64,000 nt of DNA from Pseudomonas sp. CFII64 (GTDB lineage Bacteria; Pseudomonadota; Gammaproteobacteria; Pseudomonadales; Pseudomonadaceae), in the NCBI RefSeq assembly GCF_000416235.1, contig NZ_ATLO01000039.1:84951-148950 (forward strand), in the 5' to 3' direction. The stretch's first letter is position 1; the number at the start of each line of letters is the position of its first letter. The notes under the pieces were generated by a model, which worked only from the letters and a program-made list of their open reading frames with translations, was not told the DNA's origin and ran no database searches. Positions 24,571 through 33,638 of this stretch are shown here, piece after piece. Made by a program: the position numbers and the translations under genes.

Positions 24571-25062
24571 ATGCGACTGACTACGAAAGGCCGATACGCA
24601 GTAACTGCCATGCTCGATCTGGCATTACATGCGCAGCACGGGCCAGTGTCACTGGCCGATATCTCTGAGCGACAAGGCATTTCGCTGTCCTACCTTGAGC
24701 AACTTTTCGCCAAGCTGCGTCGCAGCAGTCTGGTGTCGAGCGTGCGGGGTCCGGGCGGTGGTTATCAGCTTTCCCGCAGCATGCAGAGCATCCAGGTCTC
24801 TCAGGTGATCGATGCCGTCAACGAGTCCGTTGACGCAACGCGCTGCCAGGGACTGGGCGATTGCCATGCCGGCGATACCTGCCTGACCCACCATTTGTGG
24901 TGCGATCTCAGCCAGCAGATTCACGAATTTCTAAGCGGTATCAGCCTGGCCGACCTTGTGACTCGCCGTGAGGTGCAAGAAGTCGCCCAGCGCCAGGATC
25001 TGCGTCGCTCCAATACCAAGACGCAGTACCTGGATAAGATTGAAACGTCCGCCGTTGAATGA
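24571..25062 (+). CDS. iscR: Fe-S cluster assembly regulator IscR
   Basis: A 163-aa Rrf2-family repressor that senses Fe-S demand. The winged helix-turn-helix occupies the first about 70 residues (MRLTTKGRYAVTAMLDLALH, ISLSYLEQLFAKLRR, VRGPGGGYQLSR). The [2Fe-2S] ligands Cys92, Cys98 and Cys104 with His107 are all present. The tail after residue 140 is variable. It is the first gene of the isc operon and is preceded by a fitting IscR site. Confidence 0.97.
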   Translation: MRLTTKGRYAVTAMLDLALHAQHGPVSLADISERQGISLSYLEQLFAKLRRSSLVSSVRGPGGGYQLSRSMQSIQVSQVIDAVNESVDATRCQGLGDCHAGDTCLTHHLWCDLSQQIHEFLSGISLADLVTRREVQEVAQRQDLRRSNTKTQYLDKIETSAVE

Positions 25063-25106
25063 ACGCAGATGAATGAGCGGTGCGCCTGCCTGATAGGAGA
25101 GCTTCA

Positions 25107-26321
25107 ATGAAATTGCCGATTTACCTTGATTACTCCGCGACGACCCCGGTCGATCCGCGTGTCGCGCAGAAAATGATCGAATGCCTGACCGTCGAAGGCA
25201 ACTTCGGCAACCCGGCTTCGCGTTCCCACGTGTTTGGCTGGAAGGCCGAAGAAGCGGTGGAAAATGCGCGTCGTCAGGTCGCTGATCTGGTTAACGCCGA
25301 TCCACGTGAAATTGTCTGGACCTCCGGTGCAACCGAGTCCGACAACCTGGCGATCAAGGGCGTGGCGCATTTCTACGCCAGCAAGGGCAAGCACATCATC
25401 ACCAACAAGATCGAGCACAAAGCTGTGCTCGATACGACGCGTCAACTTGAGCGTGAAGGTTTTGAAGTCACCTACATCGAGCCCGGCGAAGACGGCCTGG
25501 TGACACCGGCAATGGTTGAAGCGGCTCTGCGCGACGACACCATCCTGGTTTCGATCATGCACGTGAACAACGAAATCGGCACCATCAACGATATCGCAGC
25601 CATCGGCGAACTGACCCGTTCGCGCGGCGTGCTGTTCCACGTTGATGCGGCGCAGTCCACCGGCAAAATCGAAATCGACCTGGCCAACCTCAAGGTTGAC
25701 CTGATGTCGTTCTCGGCGCACAAGACCTACGGCCCCAAAGGCATCGGCGCCCTCTACGTGAGCCGCAAACCGCGCGTTCGCCTGGAAGCGGCCATGCACG
25801 GCGGCGGTCACGAGCGCGGCATGCGTTCCGGCACGCTGGCCACCCACCAGATCGTTGGCATGGGTGAAGCGTTCCACGTTGCCAAGCAGGACATGGCTGC
25901 CGAATACGCTCACGTCAAAGCCTTGAGCGAACGTTTCTACAAGCAGGTTGAACATCTGGAAGAGCTGTACATCAACGGCAGCATGATCTCCCGTGTACCG
26001 CACAACCTGAACCTGAGCTTCAACTATGTCGAAGGCGAGTCGCTGATCATGGCGCTCAAGGATCTGGCGGTTTCGTCCGGTTCGGCCTGTACCTCGGCGT
26101 CGCTTGAGCCGTCGTACGTGCTGCGCGCCCTTGGTCGTAATGACGAACTGGCCCATAGCTCGATACGCTTCACCTTCGGTCGTTTCACCACCGAAGAAGA
26201 AATCGATTATGCGGCGCAGAAAGTCTGCGAAGCTGTCACCAAGCTGCGCGCACTTTCGCCGCTCTGGGACATGTACAAAGACGGTGTCGACATCTCCAAG
26301 ATCGAGTGGGCGGCGCATTAA
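25107..26321 (+). CDS. iscS: Cysteine desulfurase IscS
   Basis: A 404-aa PLP enzyme that takes sulfur from cysteine as a persulfide and passes it to IscU, tRNA thiolation and other partners. Landmarks are the N-terminal MKLPIYLDYSATTPVDPRV, SGATESDNLAIKG, the PLP lysine in SFSAHKTYGPKG, and the active-site Cys loop SSGSACTSASLEPS, with the C-terminal SIRFTFGRFTTEEEID. An in-frame GTG-like extension begins at 25080, but the ATG at 25107 follows AGGAG and matches the family start. Confidence 0.98.
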   Translation: MKLPIYLDYSATTPVDPRVAQKMIECLTVEGNFGNPASRSHVFGWKAEEAVENARRQVADLVNADPREIVWTSGATESDNLAIKGVAHFYASKGKHIITNKIEHKAVLDTTRQLEREGFEVTYIEPGEDGLVTPAMVEAALRDDTILVSIMHVNNEIGTINDIAAIGELTRSRGVLFHVDAAQSTGKIEIDLANLKVDLMSFSAHKTYGPKGIGALYVSRKPRVRLEAAMHGGGHERGMRSGTLATHQIVGMGEAFHVAKQDMAAEYAHVKALSERFYKQVEHLEELYINGSMISRVPHNLNLSFNYVEGESLIMALKDLAVSSGSACTSASLEPSYVLRALGRNDELAHSSIRFTFGRFTTEEEIDYAAQKVCEAVTKLRALSPLWDMYKDGVDISKIEWAAH

Positions 26322-26406
26322 TTTAAAGTCGCCTCCCAAGCGAGCCATGCGCCACTAACCGTGCGCATGGCATGCAGAGCGACTCCCTGATGAGAGGAAT
26401 AGCACC

Positions 26407-26793
26407 ATGGCTTACAGCGAAAAGGTCATCGACCACTACGAGAACCCGCGCAACGTCGGCAAGATGAACGCGGAAGATCCTGATGTTGGCACCGGCATGG
26501 TCGGCGCTCCGGCTTGCGGCGACGTAATGCGCCTGCAAATCAAGGTCAACGATCAAGGCATCATCGAAGATGCCAAGTTCAAGACCTACGGCTGCGGTTC
26601 GGCGATTGCTTCCAGCTCTCTGGCGACCGAGTGGATGAAGGGCAAGACTCTGGATGAAGCAGAGACCATCAAGAACACTCAACTGGCTGAAGAACTGGCC
26701 TTGCCGCCGGTGAAAATCCACTGCTCCGTACTCGCTGAAGACGCCATCAAGGCCGCCGTCCGCGACTACCGGCAGAAGAAAGGCCTGCTGTAA
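26407..26793 (+). CDS. iscU: Fe-S cluster scaffold IscU
   Basis: A 128-aa scaffold on which [2Fe-2S] and [4Fe-4S] clusters are built. It starts MAYSEKVIDHYENPRNVG, carries the ligand set Cys in APACGDVMRLQ, Cys in YGCGSAIAS and Cys in KIHCSVLAEDA, the Asp next to the first Cys, and the LPPVK motif recognised by the chaperone HscA. Length is exactly that of the family. Confidence 0.98.
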   Translation: MAYSEKVIDHYENPRNVGKMNAEDPDVGTGMVGAPACGDVMRLQIKVNDQGIIEDAKFKTYGCGSAIASSSLATEWMKGKTLDEAETIKNTQLAEELALPPVKIHCSVLAEDAIKAAVRDYRQKKGLL

Positions 26794-26853
26794 GCAGCGG
26801 TCCTTTTCTAAAGAAGCTTGCGACAAGCAACGGCGTTGCAATAAGGAGTCCCG

Positions 26854-27177
26854 ATGACTATCAGCATGACAGAAGCCGCCGCTAAACACGTACGACGCTC
26901 CCTCGACGGGCGCGGCAAAGGTGATGGCGTTCGTCTGGGTGTTCGCACCACAGGTTGTTCCGGTCTCGCCTATGTGCTCGAGTTCGTCGACGAGGCGAAC
27001 ACTGAAGATACCGTGTACGAACTGCACGGCGTCAAGGTGATCATTGACCCGAAAAGCCTGGTCTACCTGGATGGCACCGAACTCGATTTCGTCAAGGAAG
27101 GGTTGAACGAAGGCTTCAAGTTCAACAACCCCAACTCGCGCGGTGAATGTGGCTGCGGCGAAAGCTTCAACATCTGA
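26854..27177 (+). CDS. iscA: A-type Fe-S carrier IscA
   Basis: A 107-aa carrier that accepts clusters from the scaffold and delivers them. The three conserved cysteines are present: RTTGCSGLAYVLEF and the C-terminal GECGCGESF. The start MTISMTEAAAKHV with AAGGAG upstream is clear. Next in the operon is hscB after eight bases. Confidence 0.97.
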   Translation: MTISMTEAAAKHVRRSLDGRGKGDGVRLGVRTTGCSGLAYVLEFVDEANTEDTVYELHGVKVIIDPKSLVYLDGTELDFVKEGLNEGFKFNNPNSRGECGCGESFNI

Positions 27178-27185
27178 GGCTTATC

Positions 27186-27707
27186 GTGGGTACTCCTTGT
27201 CATTACGCCTTGTTCGAGCTCAAGCCGAGCTTTCGCCTGGATCTCGATCAACTGGCCACGCGCTATCGTGAGCTGGCCAGAGCCGTGCATCCAGACCGCT
27301 TTGCTGACGCCTCCGAGCGTGAGCAGCGTCTTGCGCTGGAACATTCCGCCAGCCTCAACGAAGCCTACCAGACGCTCAAGAACGCCCCGAAACGGGCGCG
27401 TTATCTCTTGGCGATGCGTGGCGATGAGGTTCCGCTGGAAGTGACCGTGCACGATCCCGAGTTTCTTCTGCAGCAGATGCAATGGCGCGAAGAGCTTGAG
27501 GATCTGCAGGACGAAGCTGACCTGGCGGGAGTTGCAGTCTTCAAGCGACGCCTCAAGGTGGCGCAGGAAGAACTGAACGAAAGCTTCGCTGCCTGTTGGG
27601 ACGACGCTGCGCAACGCGATGAAGCCGAACGGCTGATGCGGCGCATGCAGTTCCTCGACAAGCTTTCTTACGAAGTGCGCCAGCTTGAAGAGCGCCTCGA
27701 CGATTAA
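27186..27707 (+). CDS. hscB: J-domain co-chaperone HscB
   Basis: A 173-aa co-chaperone that brings IscU to HscA. The J-domain comes first (HYALFELKPSFRLDLDQLA, HPD motif in ARAVHPDRFADAS), followed by a C-terminal three-helix bundle that binds IscU (EFLLQQMQWREELEDLQD). The start is a GTG at 27186, eight bases after the iscA stop; the frame is open upstream only as a shadow of iscA. Confidence 0.95.
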   Translation: MGTPCHYALFELKPSFRLDLDQLATRYRELARAVHPDRFADASEREQRLALEHSASLNEAYQTLKNAPKRARYLLAMRGDEVPLEVTVHDPEFLLQQMQWREELEDLQDEADLAGVAVFKRRLKVAQEELNESFAACWDDAAQRDEAERLMRRMQFLDKLSYEVRQLEERLDD

Positions 27708-27753
27708 CCCCGTGCTGCTCCTGGCCGCACGCCTGTGATTATTCAGATAAAGC

Positions 27754-29616
27754 ATGGCCTTACTGCAGATCGCCGAACCCGGCCAAAGTCCTCAACCGCA
27801 CCAGCGTCGTCTGGCTGTGGGTATCGACCTGGGCACCACCAATTCGCTGGTCGCTGCATTGCGCAGCGGTCTTTCCGAACCGCTGGCTGACGCGCAAGGG
27901 CAGGTCATCCTGCCGTCCGCCGTGCGCTATCACGCCGACCGCGTCGAAGTCGGTCAGGCTGCCAAGGCCGCCGCTGCTGCCGACCCGTTCAATACCGTGC
28001 TCTCGGTCAAGCGCCTGATGGGGCGCGGTCTGGCGGACGTCAAGCAGCTGGGCGAGCAATTGCCTTACCGCTTCGTCGGCGGCGAGTCGCACATGCCGTT
28101 CATCGAAACCATTCAAGGTCCGAAAAGCCCGGTCGAAGTCTCCGCTGACATCCTCAAAGTCTTGCGTGAGCGCGCCGAGCTGGCATTGGGTGGCGAACTG
28201 GTGGGCGCGGTGATTACCGTTCCGGCTTATTTCGATGACGCTCAGCGCCAGGCCACCAAAGACGCCGCCAAACTGGCCGGTCTCAATGTGCTGCGCCTGC
28301 TCAACGAGCCAACTGCGGCAGCGGTCGCTTATGGTCTGGATCAGAACGCCGAAGGCGTGGTGGCGATTTACGATCTGGGCGGCGGCACCTTTGATATTTC
28401 GATTCTGCGTCTGACAGGCGGCGTTTTTGAAGTCCTGGCTACCGGCGGCGACACCGCGCTGGGTGGTGATGACTTCGATCACGCGATCGCCAGCTGGATC
28501 GTCGCTGAAGCCGGTCTGTCGGCGGATCTCGATCCGTCTACCCAGCGCAGCCTGTTGCAGGCGGCTTGCGCTGCCAAAGAAGCGCTCACCGATGTCGCCA
28601 CCGCCGATGTTGCCTACGGCGACTGGAGCGGCGTGCTGACTCGCGAGGCCTTCGATGCGCTCATCGAGCCGATGCTGGCGCGCAGCCTCAAGGCCTGTCG
28701 CCGCGCGGTGCGTGACGCCAATATCGAGCTGGACGAAGTCGAAGCAGTGGTCATGGTTGGCGGTTCTACCCGCGTTCCCCGTGTTCGTCAGGCAGTGGCC
28801 GAGTTGTTCGGTCGCCAGCCATTGACCGAAATCGATCCGGATCAAGTGGTCGCCATCGGTGCGGCGATCCAGGCCGATACCCTGGCTGGCAACAAGCGCG
28901 ACGGCGAAGAACTGCTGTTGCTCGACGTGATTCCGCTGTCCCTGGGGCTGGAAACCATGGGCGGACTGATGGAAAAAGTGATTCCGCGCAACACGACCAT
29001 TCCTGTCGCACGGGCCCAGGACTTTACGACGTACAAGGACGGCCAGTCGGCGATGATGATTCACGTGCTGCAAGGCGAGCGTGAACTGATCAGCGACTGT
29101 CGCTCCCTGGCGCGCTTTGAGCTGCGCGGTATTCCGGCGATGGTCGCCGGCGCCGCAAAGATCCGTGTCACCTTCCAGGTCGACGCCGATGGTCTGCTCA
29201 GCGTGGCTGCGCGTGAGCTGGGCTCGGGCGTCGAATCAAGTATCCAGGTCAAGCCTTCCTACGGGCTTACCGATGGCGAAATTGCCCGGATGCTCAAGGA
29301 ATCGTTCCAGCACGCCAGTGACGACAAGGTCGCCCGGGTGCTGCGTGAACAGCAGGTTGATGCGCAGCGTCTGGTCGAGGCCGTCGAAGCGGCGCTGGAC
29401 GTGGATGGTGAACGCTTGCTGGATGCCGAAGAACGCATGGTCATCGACCTGCAACTGCAGGAACTACGTGAATTGATGCAAGGCACCGATGGCCCCGCCA
29501 TCGAGCAGCAGACCAAGCGTCTGTCGCAAGTGACCGACGCATTTGCAGCCCGACGCATGGACTTGACGGTCAAGGCCGCGCTGTCGGGGCGCAATCTGAA
29601 TGAAATCGAGGAATAA
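27754..29616 (+). CDS. hscA: Hsp70-type chaperone HscA
   Basis: A 620-aa specialised Hsp70 that releases clusters from IscU in an ATP cycle. Its nucleotide domain has GIDLGTTNSLVAAL, IYDLGGGTFDISIL and VVMVGGSTRVPRVRQAV. The substrate domain starts after about residue 390 (LLLDVIPLSLGLETMGGLM) and the helical lid ends the protein. Four bases separate its stop from fdx. The order hscB-hscA-fdx is standard for isc operons. Confidence 0.97.
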   Translation: MALLQIAEPGQSPQPHQRRLAVGIDLGTTNSLVAALRSGLSEPLADAQGQVILPSAVRYHADRVEVGQAAKAAAAADPFNTVLSVKRLMGRGLADVKQLGEQLPYRFVGGESHMPFIETIQGPKSPVEVSADILKVLRERAELALGGELVGAVITVPAYFDDAQRQATKDAAKLAGLNVLRLLNEPTAAAVAYGLDQNAEGVVAIYDLGGGTFDISILRLTGGVFEVLATGGDTALGGDDFDHAIASWIVAEAGLSADLDPSTQRSLLQAACAAKEALTDVATADVAYGDWSGVLTREAFDALIEPMLARSLKACRRAVRDANIELDEVEAVVMVGGSTRVPRVRQAVAELFGRQPLTEIDPDQVVAIGAAIQADTLAGNKRDGEELLLLDVIPLSLGLETMGGLMEKVIPRNTTIPVARAQDFTTYKDGQSAMMIHVLQGERELISDCRSLARFELRGIPAMVAGAAKIRVTFQVDADGLLSVAARELGSGVESSIQVKPSYGLTDGEIARMLKESFQHASDDKVARVLREQQVDAQRLVEAVEAALDVDGERLLDAEERMVIDLQLQELRELMQGTDGPAIEQQTKRLSQVTDAFAARRMDLTVKAALSGRNLNEIEE

Positions 29617-29619
29617 CTG

Positions 29620-29961
29620 ATGCCGCAGATCATTTTTCTGCCTCACGCAACGTTGTGTCCGGAAGGTCTGGTTGTCGAGGCGGAGCCCGGCATTTCCATT
29701 CTCGAACTGGCTCATGAGCACCACATCGAGATCGAAAGCGCCTGCGGCGGCGTCTGCGCCTGCACCACTTGTCACTGCGTCATCCGCGAGGGTTTCAGCT
29801 CGCTGGAAGAGGCTGATGAGCTGGAGGAGGATATGCTCGACAAGGCCTGGGGTCTGGAGTCTCAGTCGCGTCTTTCCTGCCAGGCGATTGTCGGCACTGA
29901 AGACCTGACGGTGGAGATCCCGAAATATTCGCTAAACCATGCAGCCGAAGCGCCGCACTGA
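29620..29961 (+). CDS. fdx: ISC-type [2Fe-2S] ferredoxin
   Basis: A 113-aa adrenodoxin-type ferredoxin that supplies electrons for cluster assembly. Cluster ligands are in ESACGGVCACTTCHCV and the later LSCQAIVG. The PQIIFLPHATLCPEG start is typical. It is encoded between hscA and iscX. Confidence 0.97.
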   Translation: MPQIIFLPHATLCPEGLVVEAEPGISILELAHEHHIEIESACGGVCACTTCHCVIREGFSSLEEADELEEDMLDKAWGLESQSRLSCQAIVGTEDLTVEIPKYSLNHAAEAPH

Positions 29962-29973
29962 CAAGGAGCTGTC

Positions 29974-30174
29974 ATGAGTCTTAAATGGGTTGATGTGCTG
30001 GAGATCGCTATCCAGCTCGCGGAAAGCAAGCCGGATGTCGATCCGCGCTATGTCAATTTTGTTGAGCTTCAGCGCTGGGTCATAGCCCTGCCGGAGTTCA
30101 GCGATGATCCGACGCGTGGCGGCGAGAAGGTCCTTGAAGCCATTCAGGCTGCCTGGATCGAAGAGCGGGACTGA
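29974..30174 (+). CDS. iscX: Fe-S assembly protein IscX
   Basis: A 66-aa acidic protein that binds iron and IscS and adjusts the rate of cluster assembly. It shows the family sequence MSLKWVDVLEIAIQLAE, DVDPRYVNFVEL and DDPTRGGEKVLEAIQAAW. It is the last isc gene; a hairpin with T-run follows 35 bases later, overlapping the ndk promoter. Confidence 0.95.
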   Translation: MSLKWVDVLEIAIQLAESKPDVDPRYVNFVELQRWVIALPEFSDDPTRGGEKVLEAIQAAWIEERD

Positions 30175-30193
30175 ATCCTGTAATCTATGCAGT

Positions 30194-30238
30194 TAGGCAA
30201 TACACCAGAACCCGCGTATAATTCGCGGGTTTAATTTT
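30194..30238 (+). promoter_or_regulatory. ndk promoter embedded in the isc operon terminator hairpin
   Basis: TATAAT (30217-30222) with TAGGCA (30194-30199) 17 bases upstream makes a good sigma-70 promoter for ndk. The -10 lies in the loop of a perfect eight-base stem AACCCGCG/CGCGGGTT (30209-30216 and 30224-30231) followed by TAATTTTT, which itself looks like a terminator for iscX. Confidence 0.65.
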
Positions 30239-30269
30239 TCGCTTTAATCATTGTTTCTGGAGTTACACC

Positions 30270-30695
30270 ATGGCTGTTCAACGTACTTTCTCGATCATCA
30301 AGCCTGACGCCGTTGCAAAAAACGTAATCGGCGAAATCACCACTCGCTTTGAAAAAGCCGGCCTGCGCGTTGTTGCTTCGAAACTGAAGCAACTGTCCAA
30401 AGCCGAAGCTGAAGGTTTCTACGCTGAGCACAGCGCTCGTGGCTTCTTCGGCGACCTGGTTGCATTCATGATCTCCGGTCCTGTTGTTGTTCAGGTTCTG
30501 GAAGGCGAAGACGCCATTGCCAAAAACCGCGAGCTGATGGGCGCTACCAACCCTAAAGAAGCTGCTGCCGGTACTATCCGCGCTGATTTCGCTGATTCCA
30601 TCGACGCCAACGCTGTTCACGGTTCCGATTCGGAAGCCGCCGCTGCTCGCGAAATCTCGTACTTCTTCGCAGCTACCGAAGTAACCACCCGCTAA
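30270..30695 (+). CDS. ndk: Nucleoside diphosphate kinase
   Basis: A 141-aa enzyme that balances nucleoside triphosphates by ping-pong phosphotransfer. It starts MAVQRTFSIIKPDAVAKN, with MISGPVVVQVLEGEDAIAKNR and the active-site His in NAVHGSDSEAAAAREISYFF. Codon usage is that of a highly expressed gene, and it has its own promoter. rlmN follows after 32 bases. Confidence 0.97.
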   Translation: MAVQRTFSIIKPDAVAKNVIGEITTRFEKAGLRVVASKLKQLSKAEAEGFYAEHSARGFFGDLVAFMISGPVVVQVLEGEDAIAKNRELMGATNPKEAAAGTIRADFADSIDANAVHGSDSEAAAAREISYFFAATEVTTR

Positions 30696-30727
30696 GTCCT
30701 GCTGACTAACGAGTGAAGGGTGAATTC

Positions 30728-31876
30728 ATGATTGCATCGACTGGCAAAACAAACCTGTTGGGTCTGACTCAACTGGAAATGGAAAAATTCTTCGACTCGA
30801 TCGGGGAGAAGCGCTTCCGTGCCGGTCAGGTCATGAAGTGGATTCACCACTTTGGCGTCGATGATTTCGACGCCATGACGAACGTCAGCAAGGCCCTGCG
30901 CGAAAAGCTCAAGAGCTGTGCCGAAGTGCGTGGCCCGGAAGTCGTCAGCGAGGACATCTCCACCGATGGCACCCGTAAATGGGTGGTACGTGTCGAGTCC
31001 GGCAGCTGCGTCGAAACGGTCTATATCCCCCAGGGCAAACGCGGCACCTTGTGTGTTTCGTCCCAGGCGGGTTGTGCGCTGGATTGCAGTTTCTGCTCCA
31101 CCGGCAAACAAGGCTTCAACAGCAACCTCACCGCCGCCGAAGTTATCGGTCAGGTGTGGATTGCCAACAAATCCTTTGGCAGCGTCCCGGCAACCGTCGA
31201 CCGTGCCATCACCAACGTGGTGATGATGGGCATGGGTGAGCCGCTGCTGAATTTCGATAATGTCATTGCCGCCATGCATCTGATGATGGATGACCTGGGC
31301 TATGGCATTTCCAAACGCCGGGTGACGTTGTCGACCTCCGGCGTGGTGCCGATGATCGATGAGCTGGCCAAGCACATCGACGTTTCCCTGGCCTTGTCGC
31401 TGCACGCGCCCAACGACGCGCTGCGCAACCAGCTGGTGCCGATCAACAAGAAATACCCGCTGAAAATGCTGCTCGAATCCTGTCAGCGCTACATGAAGAC
31501 CCTGGGTGAGAAGCGCGTGCTGACCATCGAGTACACCATGCTCAAGGACATCAACGACAAGGTCGAGCATGCGGTCGAGATGATCGAGCTGCTCAAGGAC
31601 ACGCCTTGCAAGATCAACCTGATCCCGTTCAACCCGTTTCCGCATTCGGGTTACGAGCGTCCGAGCAATAACGCGATCCGTCGTTTTCAGGATCAGTTGC
31701 ATCAGGCTGGCTACAACGTCACTGTGCGCACCACGCGTGGCGAAGATATCGATGCGGCCTGTGGTCAGTTGGTCGGCCAGGTCATGGATCGGACTCGTCG
31801 CAGCGAGCGTTACATCGCTGTGCGTGAGTTGAGTGCCGAGGCCGATGTGGCTCAAAGCGCCGCGACTCGAACCTGA
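30728..31876 (+). CDS. rlmN: Dual-specificity 23S rRNA/tRNA adenine C2 methyltransferase RlmN
   Basis: A 382-aa radical SAM enzyme that methylates C2 of A2503 in 23S rRNA and A37 of some tRNAs. The cluster motif is in AGCALDCSFCSTGKQGF (CX3CX2C), with GEPLLNFDNV, LSTSGVVPMIDEL and the catalytic Cys in GEDIDAACGQLVG. The frame opens at a GTG (30713), but ATG 30728 follows GAAGGG and gives the usual start. It depends on Fe-S clusters made by the neighbouring isc genes. Confidence 0.96.
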   Translation: MIASTGKTNLLGLTQLEMEKFFDSIGEKRFRAGQVMKWIHHFGVDDFDAMTNVSKALREKLKSCAEVRGPEVVSEDISTDGTRKWVVRVESGSCVETVYIPQGKRGTLCVSSQAGCALDCSFCSTGKQGFNSNLTAAEVIGQVWIANKSFGSVPATVDRAITNVVMMGMGEPLLNFDNVIAAMHLMMDDLGYGISKRRVTLSTSGVVPMIDELAKHIDVSLALSLHAPNDALRNQLVPINKKYPLKMLLESCQRYMKTLGEKRVLTIEYTMLKDINDKVEHAVEMIELLKDTPCKINLIPFNPFPHSGYERPSNNAIRRFQDQLHQAGYNVTVRTTRGEDIDAACGQLVGQVMDRTRRSERYIAVRELSAEADVAQSAATRT

Positions 31877-31902
31877 TCGCAATCTTGACCGAGAGAACCT
31901 CA

Positions 31903-32661
31903 ATGTCCGTGCGTGCCGCGCTGCTGCTCTGTTTCGTGACGATGCTGGCGGGCTGCGTCTCGTCGGGCAAACTCGACCCGATGAGTACCGGCAAGGGACG
32001 CGACGAGGCTCGTCAGGCCTATGTGCAGCTGGGCCTGGGTTATTTGCAGCAAGGCCAGACCGAGCGGGCCAAGGTGCCGTTGAAAAAAGCGCTGGAGCTG
32101 GACGGTTCCGATGCCGACGCCAATGCCGCGCTAGCCCTGGTGTTCCAGGTTGAGATGGAAGCGGAGCTGGCGGATCAGCACTTTCGCAAAGCCTTGTCGG
32201 CGCGCAAGGGCGATGCCCGAATTCTCAACAACTACGGTAGCTTTCTCTACGAACAGGGCCGTTACAAAGAGGCCTACGCGCGTTTTGAAGAAGCAGCTTC
32301 GGATTCGCTTTATCCGGAACGCTCGCGAGTTTTTGAAAGCCTGGGCCTGACGGCGGTAAAGCTGGGCGATCGTGAAGCGGCGCTGAATTATTTCACCAAG
32401 GCCTTGCGCCTGGATCGCCAACTGCCACGATCATTGCTGGAAATGGCTGAGTTGTCCTACGAAGACAGGCATTATGTGCCCTCGCGTGACTATTACGACC
32501 GTTTTAGCCAACTCAGCGAGCAAAATGCACGTAGTCTATTGCTCGGTACGCGATTGGCAAAAGTCTATGACGATCGCAACAAGGCAGCCAGTTTCGGGCT
32601 GCAACTCAAAAGACTCTATCCCGGTACGCCGGAATATCAGCAATACCTGTCGGAGCAATGA
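31903..32661 (+). CDS. pilF: Type IV pilus biogenesis lipoprotein PilF/PilW
   Basis: A 252-aa lipoprotein (signal MSVRAALLLCFVTMLAGC, lipobox LAGC) with about six TPR repeats (AYVQLGLGYLQQGQTERAKV, KALELDGSDADANAAL, LNNYGSFLYEQGRYKEAYARF). In Pseudomonas PilF is the pilotin that places the secretin PilQ in the outer membrane. The ATG at 31903 is chosen as it begins the signal peptide. It overlaps rodZ by one base of the stop (ATGATG). Confidence 0.93.
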   Translation: MSVRAALLLCFVTMLAGCVSSGKLDPMSTGKGRDEARQAYVQLGLGYLQQGQTERAKVPLKKALELDGSDADANAALALVFQVEMEAELADQHFRKALSARKGDARILNNYGSFLYEQGRYKEAYARFEEAASDSLYPERSRVFESLGLTAVKLGDREAALNYFTKALRLDRQLPRSLLEMAELSYEDRHYVPSRDYYDRFSQLSEQNARSLLLGTRLAKVYDDRNKAASFGLQLKRLYPGTPEYQQYLSEQ

Positions 32662-33635
32662 TGAAAGCGGTGCATCCCGAAGTTGTAGCAGCCACTCGCG
32701 TCAATCCTGGTGAAACACTGCGTCAGGCCCGTGAGAGTAAAAACTGGTCGCTGCCAGATGTCGCCTTGAGGTTGAACCTCACCGTAACGTCTCTCGGCAA
32801 CCTGGAGGCTGGCGACTTCGACAAGCTGCCCGGGCACACCTTTGCCCGTGGTTATGTGCGCGCCTACGCCAAGTTGCTGGAGCTGGATCAGACCGCGCTG
32901 GTCAACCAGTTCGATCAGTACACCGGCACCGACGGCCAGGGCTCGGCTGTTCATGCACTGGGTCGCATCGAAGAGCCGGTTCGGCTCTCGCACAATATTC
33001 TGCGCATCGTCAGCCTGCTGTTGCTGGTGGTGCTGGTGGGCGGCGGTTTCCTCTGGTGGCAGGATCAGGCTGCCCAGCGTGGCAAGGATCCGGTCAGCCT
33101 CACTCCTGAACATGTTGAAGTCGAAAGTGCCGACGGCACGACGCAGATTCATCCTCTGGACGAGCCTGAAGATCAGGCCGTGACTGAATCGCTGAGCAGC
33201 AATCAGTCGTCACTGCCGTTGAACACGGGTACGCCTGCTACGGAAGCACCTGCTGCAGCGCCTTCGGCCTCGGCAACGGTTCCGGCGCACACACCCACTA
33301 CGCCGTCTGTTCCAGCACGCGGCACGCCAACCGTTCCGGGCGCCCCCGCCAGTGCGCCTGTCGTAGCGGAAACGGCACCCGAGGTGCCAGTGGGTGCAGG
33401 TTCGGTAGGGATTCAATTTGCCGCCGATTGCTGGACGCAGGTCACCGAAGCGGGCGGCAAGGTTCTATTCAGCGGCCTGAAGCGCAAAGGCGACAGCCTC
33501 AACGTCAACGGCAAGCCGCCTTTGAGCCTGCTTCTGGGTAATCCACCCGGTGTTACGGTCAACTACAATGGTCAGCCGGTCGATCTGTCGTCGTTCACCA
33601 ACGGCAGAACCGCACGTCTGAAGCTGGGGCAATAA
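32661..33635 (+). CDS. rodZ: RodZ-type cytoskeletal protein
   Basis: A 324-aa protein with an N-terminal helix-turn-helix (GETLRQARESKNWSLPDVAL, LNLTVTSLGNLEAGDFDKLP, FARGYVRAYAKLLELD), a membrane helix at about residues 115-132 (ILRIVSLLLLVVLVGGGF), a long Pro/Ala/Thr-rich periplasmic linker and a C-terminal DUF4115 beta domain (VGIQFAADCWTQVTEAGGKV). RodZ links MreB to the elongation machinery and sets rod shape. A second ATG lies one codon upstream. ispG follows three bases later. Confidence 0.9.
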   Translation: MKAVHPEVVAATRVNPGETLRQARESKNWSLPDVALRLNLTVTSLGNLEAGDFDKLPGHTFARGYVRAYAKLLELDQTALVNQFDQYTGTDGQGSAVHALGRIEEPVRLSHNILRIVSLLLLVVLVGGGFLWWQDQAAQRGKDPVSLTPEHVEVESADGTTQIHPLDEPEDQAVTESLSSNQSSLPLNTGTPATEAPAAAPSASATVPAHTPTTPSVPARGTPTVPGAPASAPVVAETAPEVPVGAGSVGIQFAADCWTQVTEAGGKVLFSGLKRKGDSLNVNGKPPLSLLLGNPPGVTVNYNGQPVDLSSFTNGRTARLKLGQ

Positions 33636-33638
33636 GTC

